In this document: piece after piece, positions 8,156-17,000 of the stretch
Layout: each line of letters starts with the position of its first letter
How positions within the stretch are numbered: the stretch's first letter is position 1
Assembly (NCBI GenBank): GCA_002307235.1
Contig: DBTV01000035.1
Location: forward strand, 6,715 to 65,162
Length of the DNA: 58,448 nucleotides
Origin: Acidobacteriaceae bacterium UBA1307
Lineage (GTDB): Bacteria > Acidobacteriota > Terriglobia > Terriglobales > Acidobacteriaceae
Direction of reading: 5' to 3'
Position numbers and translations under genes: made by a program
Notes under the pieces: model-generated
Databases searched by the model: none
What the model saw: only the letters and a program-made list of their open reading frames with translations
Told to the model about the DNA's origin: nothing

Positions 8156-8427
8156 CTTGCGCGGTGTTGTGCCTGGGGTCTGTGTGTATTCACCCGGATC
8201 CGTCTGACAGAGGTCCCTTTCAGGGGCATCGTCAGGGCAGGCCAGCGGCTTCTGGTTGGCTTTACGTTCTGCAAAAGCCGGAAGTTCGCGGGGGCCAACT
8301 CCGTGAATCTCACCCGAACAGATTTGTTTGGCAGTGGGTAAAGTTTACACCCCGTTTGTTCCGAGAGGGCTTCGGAGCCAGTGGGTCGCGTGTAATGCGC
8401 AGGTTTTTTTCTAAGGGCAGGAGAGAA
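8156..8427 (+). promoter_or_regulatory. Long rplM leader RNA
   Basis: About 270 nt between the predicted start site and the rplM ATG with no convincing ORF. It contains GGCTTT...AAAGCC as a possible stem and an odd palindrome GTAAAGTTTAC near 8339-8349. Autogenous ribosomal-protein leaders are known for L13 operons in other phyla; homology to those is not claimed. Confidence 0.4.
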
Positions 8428-8859
8428 ATGTCGACTTTTGTTCCGAGCGGCAAGGATATTGACCGCAAGTGGTATGTTCTGGACGCCAATGGCAAGACCC
8501 TGGGGCGGTTGGCCACCAAGGCTGCTGATCTGTTGAGCGGCAAGCTGAACCCCCAGTACGTGCCGTACCTCGATATGGGCGACCACGTCATTGTGATTAA
8601 CGCGGAGAAGATCCGCCTGACCGGCCTCAAGTCGCAGAGCAAGATTTACCGCCGTTACACGGGTTTCCCGGGCGGTCTGCGCGAAGAGTCCTTCATTCGC
8701 CTGTTGCATCGCAAGCCGGAGAAGATTCTGGAAGAGGCGATCAAGGGCATGCTGCCGAAGACCAAGCTCGGACGCCAGATGGCGACCAAGCTGAATGTCT
8801 ATCGCAGCGAGACGCATCCTCACGCGGCCCAGAAGCCCGTGGCGATGGAGATTGCTTAA
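8428..8859 (+). CDS. rplM: 50S ribosomal protein L13
   Basis: A 143-aa protein of normal L13 length. Typical features: KWYVLDANGKTLGRLAT near the N-terminus, the GDHVIVINAEKI strand, YRRYTGFPGGLR, and PEKILEEAIKGMLPKTKLGR. Start chosen at the ATG preceded by GGGCAGGAGAG; longer in-frame extensions lack similarity and lie in the leader. It binds 23S rRNA early in 50S assembly. It forms an operon with rpsI 107 nt downstream, the usual bacterial pair. Confidence 0.97.
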   Translation: MSTFVPSGKDIDRKWYVLDANGKTLGRLATKAADLLSGKLNPQYVPYLDMGDHVIVINAEKIRLTGLKSQSKIYRRYTGFPGGLREESFIRLLHRKPEKILEEAIKGMLPKTKLGRQMATKLNVYRSETHPHAAQKPVAMEIA

Positions 8860-8966
8860 GATTCGCGGTTAGCCGCTGTCTTTCGGTCCCGGGCTTGCGC
8901 ACGGGATCGAAGGCCCACAAGGCAAGGACAGCGGCAGCATGCGACCAAGCTAGGAGCTAACTAAGA

Positions 8967-9362
8967 ATGGCAGATCTGGTTCAGTACTATGGCACGGGAC
9001 GCCGCAAGTCGGCGATCGCTCGCGTCTTCCTCCGCCCCGGAACGGGCGAGTGGAAGGTGAACGGCAAGGGTTTCGAAGAGTACTTCGTGACCGAACAGCA
9101 GCGCGCTTCTGCGAAGAAGACGCTGGCTGTGGCCGAGATGAGCACCACCTTCGACGTGGTCACCACCGTGTGTGGCGGCGGCGTTGCGGCGCAGGCCGAT
9201 GCGGTCAAGATGGGTTTGGCGCGCGCACTGGTCGTCTTCAACCCTGAACTGCGCAAGGCGCTGAAGGCCGAGGGCCTGATGACCCGCGACCCGCGTCAGA
9301 AAGAGCGCAAGAAGTACGGTCAAAAGGGCGCTCGCGCACGCTTCCAGTTCAGCAAGCGCTAG
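8967..9362 (+). CDS. rpsI: 30S ribosomal protein S9
   Basis: A 131-aa S9 protein: YYGTGRRKSAIARVFLRPGTG at the N-terminus, GGGVAAQADAVKMGLARAL in the middle, and the conserved C-terminal tail KKYGQKGARARFQFSKR that reaches the P-site tRNA in the ribosome (normally ending SKR). TAGGAG lies 10 nt before the ATG. It follows rplM in one transcription unit and is followed by a GC-rich hairpin. Confidence 0.97.
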   Translation: MADLVQYYGTGRRKSAIARVFLRPGTGEWKVNGKGFEEYFVTEQQRASAKKTLAVAEMSTTFDVVTTVCGGGVAAQADAVKMGLARALVVFNPELRKALKAEGLMTRDPRQKERKKYGQKGARARFQFSKR

Positions 9363-9404
9363 TCATCAGCTTTTGGTTTCGCTGCTTCGGCTTCTAGCTT
9401 TTCT

Positions 9405-9427
9405 CGGGGATGCACTCCGCATCCCCG
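9405..9427 (+). terminator. GC-rich hairpin between rpsI and rpsB
   Basis: CGGGGATGC / GCATCCCCG, a perfect 9-bp stem with a 5-nt loop (ACTCC). No T-tract follows, so it may be a pause or processing site rather than a full terminator. Confidence 0.45.
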
Positions 9428-9540
9428 CAGAAATCCGCCGACGGCAGGTTGCCTGAAGCTACGGTTGTTCACTTTCCGCGCAAGCGGACTTAATCCGGGC
9501 CCGACGAAGATTCGTCCGGATGCCATGTCAAGGAGGCCAT

Positions 9541-10419
9541 GTGGCCACGATTACCATGAAGGAACTGCTCGAAGCTGGCGTACACTTCGGGCATCAGACC
9601 AAGCGCTGGAACCCGAAGATGAAGGAATACATCTTTGGCGAGCGCAACGGAATTTATATCATCGATCTGCAGAAGACGCTGAAGCTGTTCAAGGACGCTT
9701 CGAAGTACGTCACGGATCTTTGCGCCGAAGGCAAGACGGTGCTCTTCGTCGGCACCAAGCGACAGGCGCAGGACGCAGTGGCCGAAGAGGCCAAGCGCGC
9801 CGGCATGCCCTACATCAACAATCGTTGGCTGGGTGGCCTGTTGACCAACTGGGTCACGGTGCAGAAGTCGGTCAAGCGCCTGCAGGAACTCGACGACATG
9901 TCGACCGATGGCCGTTATGAGCTGCTGACCAAGAAGGAAGTGATCCGCCTCGAGCGTGAGCGCAAGCACCTCGAAGCGAACCTGGCTGGTATCAAGGCGA
10001 TGAAGCGCCTGCCCGATGCCCTGTTCATCGTCGACTCGAACAACGAAGCGATCGCCGTCAAGGAAGCCCGCAAGCTGGGCATCACGGTGGTGGCCGTTGT
10101 CGATACCAACTGCGATCCGACCGTGGTCGACTACGTGATCCCCGGCAATGACGACGCTCTGCGCGCCATCCGCCTGTTCACCTCGAAGATCGCCGATTCG
10201 GCGGCCGAGGGCGTGAACCTGATCGGCGACAAGGCTCTCGAGGCCGCGATGCAGGTCGAGGCTCCTGCGGCGGTCGAGGCTGCTCCGGTGGTTGCGGAAG
10301 CTCCGGCAACCGAAGAGCATGTGGATCTGGAAGCGGCCCTGGGCGGCGGCATCCGCAAGGCCCCGGTGGCAACCGAAGAGGCTCCTGCGGCGGTTGCGGC
10401 TCCTGAAGCGGCTCTCTAA
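9541..10419 (+). CDS. rpsB: 30S ribosomal protein S2
   Basis: A 292-aa S2. The GTG at 9541 gives MATITMKELLEAGVHFGHQ, matching the canonical S2 N-terminus, with AGGAGG a few nt upstream; the longer in-frame ATG start is rejected for lack of similarity. Core motifs include RWNPKMKEYIFGERNGIYIIDL, NNRWLGGLLTN and PDALFIVDSNNEAIAVKEARKLGI. The last 55 or so residues form an Ala-Pro-Glu-rich, probably disordered tail beyond the normal S2 fold. Followed by tsf, the usual rpsB-tsf pair, but with a terminator between them. Confidence 0.97.
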   Translation: MATITMKELLEAGVHFGHQTKRWNPKMKEYIFGERNGIYIIDLQKTLKLFKDASKYVTDLCAEGKTVLFVGTKRQAQDAVAEEAKRAGMPYINNRWLGGLLTNWVTVQKSVKRLQELDDMSTDGRYELLTKKEVIRLERERKHLEANLAGIKAMKRLPDALFIVDSNNEAIAVKEARKLGITVVAVVDTNCDPTVVDYVIPGNDDALRAIRLFTSKIADSAAEGVNLIGDKALEAAMQVEAPAAVEAAPVVAEAPATEEHVDLEAALGGGIRKAPVATEEAPAAVAAPEAAL

Positions 10420-10451
10420 CGATTGCAGCGCGCGATGCGCGCATCTGGAGG

Positions 10452-10486
10452 AAAGCGTGGCCGCCCTTATGCCACGCTTTTCTTTT
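10452..10486 (+). terminator. Terminator/attenuator between rpsB and tsf
   Basis: AAAGCGTGGC / GCCACGCTTT perfect 10-bp stem, 9-nt loop, followed by TCTTTT. Its position inside the rpsB-tsf unit suggests partial read-through that lowers tsf relative to rpsB. Confidence 0.85.
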
Positions 10487-10555
10487 GCCGGAAATTGATC
10501 CGGCGCGAACACCCTAATTGGCCCCGAGTGGGGCCGGAGATACGAGAGGATTACT

Positions 10556-11209
10556 GTGAGCGAAAAGATTGCTGCCAGCTTGGTGAAGGAACTGCGCGAT
10601 AAGTCCGGCGCCCCCATGGGCGACTGCCTGAAGGCTCTGCAGGAGTCGAAGGGCGACATCGAAGGAGCCTTTGTGGTGCTGCGCAAGCGCGGCATGGCTT
10701 CGGCCCAGAAGAAGGCCACCCGCAGCACGAACGAAGGCGCCGTGGGCACCTACATTCATGCCGGCGGCAAGCTTGCCGTGCTGGTTGAGCTGAACTGCGA
10801 GTCGGACTTTGTGGCCCGCACTGAAGACTTCCAGGAGCTGCTGCGCGACATCGCCATGCACATCGCCGCCGCCGATCCGCGCTATGTCCGTTCGGAAGAC
10901 GTGACCCCGGCCGACATGGAGCGCGAGAAGGAAATCTATCGCGCCCAGGCTGCCGCCACCGGCAAGCCGGCTCCGGTGATCGAGAAGATCGTCGAGGGCA
11001 AGATGGCCAAGTTCTACGAAGAGGTCTGCCTGCTCGATCAGCCCTTCGTCAAGGAACAGAATGTCACCATCAAGGAACTGATCGCACAGAAGGTTGGCAA
11101 GCTCGGCGAGAACATCACCGTCCGCCGCTTTGCCCGCTTCAAGGTCGGCGCGCCCGATTGGACCGTCGCCCAGGTCAAGGCCACGGAGGCCGAGGCCGCC
11201 GCCGAGTAG
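10556..11209 (+). CDS. tsf: Elongation factor Ts
   Basis: A 217-aa EF-Ts of the short type. The N-terminal UBA-like domain ends in the signature LRDKSGAPMGDCLKALQESKGDIEGAFVVLRKRG; the core has EGAVGTYIHAGGKLAVLVELNCESDFVART. EF-Ts exchanges GDP for GTP on EF-Tu. The GTG start follows GAGAGGA. It is shorter than the E. coli form (about 280 aa), lacking the second core subdomain, as in several other phyla. A strong terminator follows; pyrH, a frequent downstream partner, is 25 kb away. Confidence 0.97.
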   Translation: MSEKIAASLVKELRDKSGAPMGDCLKALQESKGDIEGAFVVLRKRGMASAQKKATRSTNEGAVGTYIHAGGKLAVLVELNCESDFVARTEDFQELLRDIAMHIAAADPRYVRSEDVTPADMEREKEIYRAQAAATGKPAPVIEKIVEGKMAKFYEEVCLLDQPFVKEQNVTIKELIAQKVGKLGENITVRRFARFKVGAPDWTVAQVKATEAEAAAE

Positions 11210-11239
11210 TTGTTTCCCTCGGCTGTATCGCATCAGTAG

Positions 11240-11273
11240 AAACGCCCGGAGCCAATGCTCCGGGCGTTTTTGT
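11240..11273 (+). terminator. Strong Rho-independent terminator of tsf
   Basis: AAACGCCCGGAGC-CAAT-GCTCCGGGCGTTT: a perfect 13-bp stem with a 4-nt loop and a T-run. Confidence 0.93.
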
Positions 11274-11381
11274 GTCTGGACAAGCAGTCGTATTCAACGA
11301 AAAATGGAGTAAAAGAATTATCGACAGCAACGGAACGACCGATGGGGAGGAAGATAAAGCTCATCGAAAAATCGTCGATAA

Positions 11382-11405
11382 ATGAGTAAATGAGTAAATG
11401 AGTAA
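11382..11405. repeat. Three tandem ATGAGTAA octamers
   Basis: Three perfect head-to-tail copies, then a degenerate GATAAAGAGTAA. They lie 39-62 nt before the diguanylate cyclase start, in AT-rich DNA unlike the surroundings. Copy-number variation could change promoter spacing. Confidence 0.7.
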
Positions 11406-11443
11406 TAGATAAAGAGTAAACAGGCGCATGGGCCAAGGAGTGC

Positions 11444-13045
11444 GTGAAGGGATGGTGCAGTTTGTTGCGGTTATTGACAACAGTCGATATGCCAACGGTG
11501 TATCTGACGATTTCTCTGCTGAGCTGTTCGCTGGGCGTTGCCGTTTGGTATACCTCTTCGACTGAACCTGAAAGTGGACTGAGGTCCATGTCGTATGGCG
11601 CGCTGCTGCATGGCCTCGCCTATCTGCTGTTGCTGCTTGTACCGCTGCTCGGCGAGTCGGCGCGGCTGGGAACGCAGATCTGTGTGGCCTTGTTCTACGT
11701 GTATGGCCTGCGCGCGATTGCTATGTTCTACCAGAAGAGGCTGCACAGCGCCACGTACATTCTTCCAGTGATTCTGGTGGGAATTTTTACGGCGGTATAC
11801 CGGCAGAACCTTTCTCTGAGAATCGTATGCAACAGTCTGGTGTTGATCGGCGTTGACCTTCTGCTGTTGCGCCTGATGTTACGCGAAGATGCACGCACGC
11901 ATGGCAAGGGAAAATATCTGGTTGAATGCGCGGTGCTCATGAACATGGCGGCTCTGGGCAGCCGCATTGCTACCAACTGGCCGGGGTGGCGCGGACCAGC
12001 CTCGCCAGTGTTAATGCCTGTTGCACAGGTGATGCTGTTTCTGCTGGCGTTGATTGGTCTGGTCTTTCTTTCGGTGGGATTCATTCTGATGACCAAGGAG
12101 CGCACGGATTTTATCAACGGTGAGTTGATTCTGCGCGACAAGCTGACGGGCATCTGGAACCGGAGAAAGATGGAGCAGGTGGGCCGCGACGAGGTCCGGC
12201 GTCTGGTCCGTCACGGGATGTCGAGCGCGCTCATGATGATCGATGCGGATAACTTCAAGGACATTAACGACCGGTATGGGCATCCGGCCGGGGATGTGGT
12301 CTTGCGTCGCATCGCGCGTGCCTGCCAGCGCAAGATTCGAGACACGGATGTGCTGGCACGTTGGGGCGGTGAGGAGTTTGTTGTGATGCTCTCTAGTACG
12401 GGCATGGACGAGGCGCATCGTGTGGCGGAGCGGATACGGCGGTCGGTATTGCGGATCAAAACCCCGTGGGGAAAGCCGCCGAGCGTGAGCATTGGCCTTT
12501 CGATGGCCATGAGCACGGATAGCTGGAACAGTTGGCTGGGCAGGGCAGATGCGGCGCTGTATCAGGCAAAATCCGCCGGAAAAAACTGCGTGCTCTTCGA
12601 TGTTCCTCTGCAGCCGCTTGAGGCTAGTGCCCGGCTTGCGTGGAACGATTTCTATCTGACCGGCGATGCTGCGGTCGATGAGGATCATCATCACCTGGTG
12701 GAGGCCGTCAATGAATTATTGCTGCTGTCGCAACAGGGCTATGACAAGCATCGTGCCTTCGCTCTGCTAAAAACGATGGAAGACAGGATGCTGGCCCACT
12801 TTGCGCGGGAAGAGTCGGTTTTGAAGTCACTGGATGCAGTCGCGGCGACAGGCCATGCCGCAGAACATGAGACGCTCAAAAAACGGCTGAGGTTTTTGAT
12901 TGGGCAGTTCAAGCTGGACGCGATCACGCTGCAGGCGGTGGTCCAGTTTCTGGCCTACGAAATGTGTGCGCAACATACGATGCACCACGACAGGGTGCTC
13001 TTTGAGACGCTGAACCAGAAAGTCCCCATAGAGCGAGCAGGATAA
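11444..13045 (+). CDS. Membrane diguanylate cyclase (7TM-GGDEF) with C-terminal hemerythrin domain
   Basis: A 533-aa fusion. Residues 17-218 hold about seven hydrophobic helices (a MASE-like input). Residues 225-388 are a GGDEF domain with active site GGEEF (308-312) and a product-inhibition RxxD site, R299-D302, five residues upstream. Residues 397-523 are a bacteriohemerythrin domain with all expected di-iron ligands: H415, H452, E456, H471, H475, H511 and D516. Expected role: synthesis of cyclic di-GMP from GTP, controlled by O2 or other diatomic ligands at the di-iron site. The GTG at 11444 follows AAGGAG closely; the ATG at 11489 (MPTVYL) is the alternative start. Known hemerythrin-cyclases usually carry hemerythrin at the N-terminus; here it is at the C-terminus. 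Confidence 0.93.
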   Translation: MKGWCSLLRLLTTVDMPTVYLTISLLSCSLGVAVWYTSSTEPESGLRSMSYGALLHGLAYLLLLLVPLLGESARLGTQICVALFYVYGLRAIAMFYQKRLHSATYILPVILVGIFTAVYRQNLSLRIVCNSLVLIGVDLLLLRLMLREDARTHGKGKYLVECAVLMNMAALGSRIATNWPGWRGPASPVLMPVAQVMLFLLALIGLVFLSVGFILMTKERTDFINGELILRDKLTGIWNRRKMEQVGRDEVRRLVRHGMSSALMMIDADNFKDINDRYGHPAGDVVLRRIARACQRKIRDTDVLARWGGEEFVVMLSSTGMDEAHRVAERIRRSVLRIKTPWGKPPSVSIGLSMAMSTDSWNSWLGRADAALYQAKSAGKNCVLFDVPLQPLEASARLAWNDFYLTGDAAVDEDHHHLVEAVNELLLLSQQGYDKHRAFALLKTMEDRMLAHFAREESVLKSLDAVAATGHAAEHETLKKRLRFLIGQFKLDAITLQAVVQFLAYEMCAQHTMHHDRVLFETLNQKVPIERAG

Positions 13046-13048
13046 AAA

Positions 13049-13082
13049 AAGGGTGGCCCGCATCTGCGAGCCACCCCTTGGT
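13049..13082. terminator. Terminator between convergent cyclase and porin genes
   Basis: GGGTGGC / GCCACCC with an inner CGCA/TGCG stem, flanked by an A-run on the left; works for both convergent genes. Confidence 0.75.
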
Positions 13083-13102
13083 GTTTGCATCTGCCTCAAG
13101 AT

Positions 13103-14899
13103 TTACGGCAGGTAGAAGCGAAAGGAGGTGAACAGCATGTTGTCGTTGCCGTGCGCGCCACCGTTCGGGTTGAGCGTGCCGCCCGTGCCCGACCACAGAT
13201 CGCGACGAATGTTGCTGTACTGGATGCCCTGACGGAAGCGGCCCTTGGGTCCGTTGTAGAAGTTGAACCAGTAGCCAGCGGTAAACTCCTGCACGTCCTT
13301 GTTGTTGGCGGTGCAGTTGGCAGGCGTGACAGCGATTGCCGATGCGTTGGCGGCCGTCGAAGCAGCCTCGGTATTGCAACCGGTCATCACAGCCGTGTAC
13401 GTACCGTAACCAACCTGCTTGCCGGCGCTGGTCACAAAGTCACGGCCGATGTAGTCGCCACCGTAGTTGAGGTAGATGTTGAGCTTGGAGGTGGGATTGA
13501 TGTCCACCGAGCTCAGAGCCGAGAAGCCATGCAGGGGCGACAGGGTAGCATCCGGGCGGATGGTCACGTCGGCAATGGTCGAGCCGCCGTAGCGGCCTAC
13601 GCCCTGGCCATAGAGGCCCTTGAGGCCGATGACCAGCTTCTTCTGGAAGAGCGGACCACGGAAGCCGCCGCCTATGCCTGCGCCAAGTGCCACGTCGCTG
13701 TTATAGGCCGAGCCCGAGGTCGGATAGATGCGGTCGCGGAAGAAGCGGCCGATGCCGAACAGTTCGAAGTGTCCCCAGCCGGGCTCGGCAGCGAGCTTGA
13801 CGATCAGGTCCGGAGCGAGGTTGAAGGAGTAGTTGTTGCCCGAGTTGTAAAGGCCGCCCGTGGTGCCGGCCGAGCCGACCAGCAGGTTGGTGGGCAGGTT
13901 CTGGCCCGCCGGGTTCAGCGTCTCGGGGTTTTCAAGCGCCAAGCCGGCAAAGAACTTCTTGCCGAAGTCCTTGCTGACGCGGGCGCTCCACTGGCGGGTC
14001 CAGACGAAGCCCGGAGTGTAGGCCGCGTCGATGGTGCCCGGCAGAATATCGGTGCCGCGGCTCAGACCCGAGGTGGTTTCCGTCACCAGCGAGAAGCCCT
14101 GGCCAGCCGAGAAGTCCCAGCCGTTGGTGAACTTGGCGTCGAGCCAGATCTGGCGCTGACGCAGCACGTAGCTGTTGGACTGGTTGCTGTTCGAGGTGAC
14201 ACCGGCGCCCAGCCAGTCCACTTCGTAGTAGCCGGTCAGGGCCACGTTGTCCAGCTTGCCGGTGGCCTTCAGGGCGATGCGCGACTGGCGCGCGCCGCCG
14301 TAGAACTCGCTGATCTGCGCGTTCTCGGAGTTGGCAATCGGCACGCTGGTGAAGGGCGTATTTTCATCGCTGGCCAGAGCGCCGCTGCGCCACGTGGTTT
14401 CAGCCGCCACAAAGCTGCCGGCCGGCGAGATAGTGATGCCCTTGTAATGGAAGGCTTCGGGCGCGGAGATCGACTTCTTGATCGTGGCCACGTCGTCGGT
14501 CACTGAGGAGACCACCGAAAGATTCGCGGCCTTCATGTCGTCGACATTCGCCTTGAGCGTGTCCACCGCAGTGGTGTTTTCCGTCACCGCAGTCTGTTGT
14601 GCCGCGGCGGCTTCCTGCGCCTTGACGGCGGCCGACTGTGCATCGGCGGCAGACTGCTGTGCCTGCTTCAACTGCTCGTCCTTGGCGGCCAGCGTGCTCT
14701 TCAGGCCATTGATCTGCGACTCCAGATCCTTGCGAAGAGCCTGAATCTGGTCTTCTACCGAGGGCTTGGCAGGCGCCTTGGTCTTCTTGGTGGCAACATG
14801 CTTCTTCACCGGAGCATTGGTCTCACCGGCGATCGCATAGGATGCGAGGAGACTAGCCGCTGCTAGGGTCGCGGCGGCCGTGGTCAGTCGGAAGTTCAT
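13103..14899 (-). CDS. Outer-membrane porin with N-terminal coiled coil (DcaP-like)
   Basis: A 598-aa secreted protein. The signal peptide (MNFRLTTAAATLAAASLLASYAIA) is followed by a Lys/Ala-rich segment and a coiled coil at about 45-125 (KDLESQINGLKSTLAAKDEQLKQAQQ), then a beta-rich region typical of porins (RQSRIALKATGKLDNVALTGYYEVDWLG; final strands ending SFRFYLP). The trimerising coiled coil plus barrel resembles DcaP-type porins; transported solute unknown. The ATG at 14899 is preferred over 14911 because GAGAGG lies just before it and it begins directly with the signal peptide. It ends in YLP rather than a terminal Phe. Confidence 0.8.
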   Translation of the reverse strand: MNFRLTTAAATLAAASLLASYAIAGETNAPVKKHVATKKTKAPAKPSVEDQIQALRKDLESQINGLKSTLAAKDEQLKQAQQSAADAQSAAVKAQEAAAAQQTAVTENTTAVDTLKANVDDMKAANLSVVSSVTDDVATIKKSISAPEAFHYKGITISPAGSFVAAETTWRSGALASDENTPFTSVPIANSENAQISEFYGGARQSRIALKATGKLDNVALTGYYEVDWLGAGVTSNSNQSNSYVLRQRQIWLDAKFTNGWDFSAGQGFSLVTETTSGLSRGTDILPGTIDAAYTPGFVWTRQWSARVSKDFGKKFFAGLALENPETLNPAGQNLPTNLLVGSAGTTGGLYNSGNNYSFNLAPDLIVKLAAEPGWGHFELFGIGRFFRDRIYPTSGSAYNSDVALGAGIGGGFRGPLFQKKLVIGLKGLYGQGVGRYGGSTIADVTIRPDATLSPLHGFSALSSVDINPTSKLNIYLNYGGDYIGRDFVTSAGKQVGYGTYTAVMTGCNTEAASTAANASAIAVTPANCTANNKDVQEFTAGYWFNFYNGPKGRFRQGIQYSNIRRDLWSGTGGTLNPNGGAHGNDNMLFTSFRFYLP

Positions 14900-15457
14900 T
14901 GGGCCTCTCATGTTCTTGACTCGATACAGCGCATAACAAAAAACAACGCTATGGCATACTGGTTTCTACAACGTGGGTGACGCAAAAAACTCTGCATGCA
15001 GCCGTAGCGCGTCGTACACGGAAACCCGCCACAGGAGTCTCGCGCTGATTGAAGACTGTGTGACGATTCCGCAATCCAGATTCGCAGAACATTGTGAAGA
15101 TTTGACGAATTTACAGTCTTTTCATTTATGGCTCACGAGTTAGTAGAGATATCTCTTAAACTTATTCACATTCTATTCATAAAAGGAGAGGGTTCCTGGG
15201 AGTGAGATATCGCGTAACGCTGCGTAAATAAAGGATATTTTCGCTTTACCTCGCGGAATCAGCTTTAGCGCGGGGGGCGCAAGACCTACTGCGATCATTC
15301 ATGATTTATTCATAATCTGGGTCGCTGTTTTACGGGGAAAGTTATCGACGTGAGGGTGAAATGAGCGGTGCGGAAAGCGCGCAGGCTTGAGGCCCGTCGC
15401 AGACCGCACGCCGGGCGCAAAAGCGCGGCAGTATACAATTCGATCAGCATAGAACGC
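14900..15457. other. AT-rich divergent intergenic region
   Basis: About 560 nt between the porin (minus) and the permease (plus). AT-rich from 15060 to 15330, with a perfect palindrome AGAGATATCTCT at 15145-15156 and several ATTCA(T/C) repeats (TTATTCAC, TATTCATAA, TTTATTCATAA). TATACAAT at 15432-15439 may be the -10 region of the permease. No convincing coding region. It looks like a regulatory region, but no regulator could be assigned. Confidence 0.45.
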
Positions 15458-16867
15458 ATGTCTTCTTCCTCACTCCATCCTGAAAACGCCGCATCGTTGC
15501 ATCGTCGCATCGGGCTCGGCTCGGCTGTGCTCTTCAACATGCTTGAGATGATCGGCGTCGGGCCGTTCATCACGCTGCCGCTGGTGATTGCCGCGGCCGG
15601 TTTCCGGCTCTCGGCCTGGGCCTGGCTGTTAGGCGCGGCCATTGCCGTTGCCGACGGGCTGGTATGGGCCGAGCTGGGCGCGATGTTTCCCCGCGCCGGT
15701 GGCTCCTACGCCTTTTTGCGCGAGATCTATGGACCGAAGCGCGCCGGCAACTGGCTCGGCTTTCTCTACGTCTGGCAGTTGAGTTTTTCCGCGCCCCTGT
15801 CGATTGCCTCGGGGTGCATCGGGCTGGCGAGCTTTCTGGGCTGGTTCTGGCCGGGGCTTGACCGCGCGCCCTTTGCCGCGCTGCCGATGCTGCATGGCTC
15901 AAACTTTGCCGCGGCCGCTGCCTGTCTGCTGGTGACCGCGCTGCTTTACCGAAATCTGCGCTCGGTCACGCGGCTGGCCTGGGTGCTGTTTGCCGGAGTG
16001 ATGGCGGCGCTGGTCGGCGTCATCGTTTCGGGTTTTGCGGGAGCTGCAATGCATGGCGGCTGGCACATGCCTGCCTCGCCCACGCTCTCAGCGGGGCTCG
16101 CCATTCACGGTCTCGCGCAGGCCATGCTTATTGCCACCTACGATTACTGGGGCTACTACAACATCTGCTTCCTGGGCAGCGAGGTCAAGAGGCCGGAAAA
16201 AACCATTCCGCGCGCGATTCTGCTGTCGGTGGTGATCGTCGCCGGCTTCTATGTGTTGATGAACATGGCTGTGCTGCCGCTGTTGGGAGCGGCGACCAGC
16301 CACTCCGCCGTGCGGGGACAGTTGGTGGCCGACATTGCCCGCACAGCCTTTGGACCCTGGGCCGGCGCGCTGATTGCCGCGCTGATCGTCTGGACAGCCT
16401 TTTCCTCGGTCTTCTCGCTGCTGCTCGGCTACTCGCGCGTGCCCTATGCCGCCGCGCGCGATGGCAACTACTTCCGCTTTCTCGCCGCCGTCCATCCGAA
16501 GCACGATATTCCCCACCGCTCGCTGGTGGCGCTCGGACTGGTGGCCAGCGCCTTCTGCTTTCTCTCTCTGCAACAGGTGATTACGCTGCTGGTGGTCACG
16601 CGGATTCTGCTGCAGTTCTTTTTGCAGCACATTGGCGTGCTCTGGCTGCGCTATAAGCGGCCCGAACTGGTGCGGCCCTTCCGGATTCCGCTCTTCCCGC
16701 TGCCACCTCTGTTGGCCATTGCCGGATTCCTCTTTATTCTCGTGAATCGCGACAAGGCGATCGACGGTCTGCTGGTTGCCGCAGCCATCGCGCTGGTGGG
16801 CACGGCGCTCTATCTGGTTCGCGCGCGCAAGCTCGGCGAGTGGCCGTTTGGGAAAAGCAGGGATTGA
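15458..16867 (+). CDS. APC-superfamily amino acid permease
   Basis: A 469-aa, about 12-helix transporter. The N-terminus has the APC signature LGSAVLFNMLEMIGVGPFITLPLVI (helix 1 with the unwound GxG region), then WAELGAMFPRAGGSYAFLREIYG, typical of APC helix 3. Later YDYWGYYNICFLGSEVKRPEKTIPRAI matches the conserved loop after helix 6. It imports amino acids or polyamines at the inner membrane; substrate not determinable. The ATG at 15458 is chosen because upstream residues are Arg-rich and atypical. A heptamer repeat cluster follows the stop. Confidence 0.88.
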   Translation: MSSSSLHPENAASLHRRIGLGSAVLFNMLEMIGVGPFITLPLVIAAAGFRLSAWAWLLGAAIAVADGLVWAELGAMFPRAGGSYAFLREIYGPKRAGNWLGFLYVWQLSFSAPLSIASGCIGLASFLGWFWPGLDRAPFAALPMLHGSNFAAAAACLLVTALLYRNLRSVTRLAWVLFAGVMAALVGVIVSGFAGAAMHGGWHMPASPTLSAGLAIHGLAQAMLIATYDYWGYYNICFLGSEVKRPEKTIPRAILLSVVIVAGFYVLMNMAVLPLLGAATSHSAVRGQLVADIARTAFGPWAGALIAALIVWTAFSSVFSLLLGYSRVPYAAARDGNYFRFLAAVHPKHDIPHRSLVALGLVASAFCFLSLQQVITLLVVTRILLQFFLQHIGVLWLRYKRPELVRPFRIPLFPLPPLLAIAGFLFILVNRDKAIDGLLVAAAIALVGTALYLVRARKLGEWPFGKSRD

Positions 16868-16869
16868 GG

Positions 16870-16894
16870 AACTAGGGACCAGGGACCAGTCCCT
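16870..16894. repeat. GGGACCA heptamer cluster after permease stop
   Basis: ACTAGGGACC-AGGGACC followed by AGTCCCT. Third member of the family at 804 and 3465; the inverted last unit allows a small hairpin. Confidence 0.5.
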
Positions 16895-17000
16895 GCATTA
16901 CTTTTGATTTCTCTTTTTTCGCGCATAGATCCAAAAACGTGCTGTAGTGTATCTGTACAGTGCGGAATTTGCGGAACTCCCCTTCTTGATGGAGGTGTCG

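Noticed and set aside
8336..8352. GTAAAGTTTAC as a sigma-28 or operator site
   Set aside because: Palindromic but there is no GCCGATAA at the correct distance and no related site elsewhere; left as part of the rplM leader.
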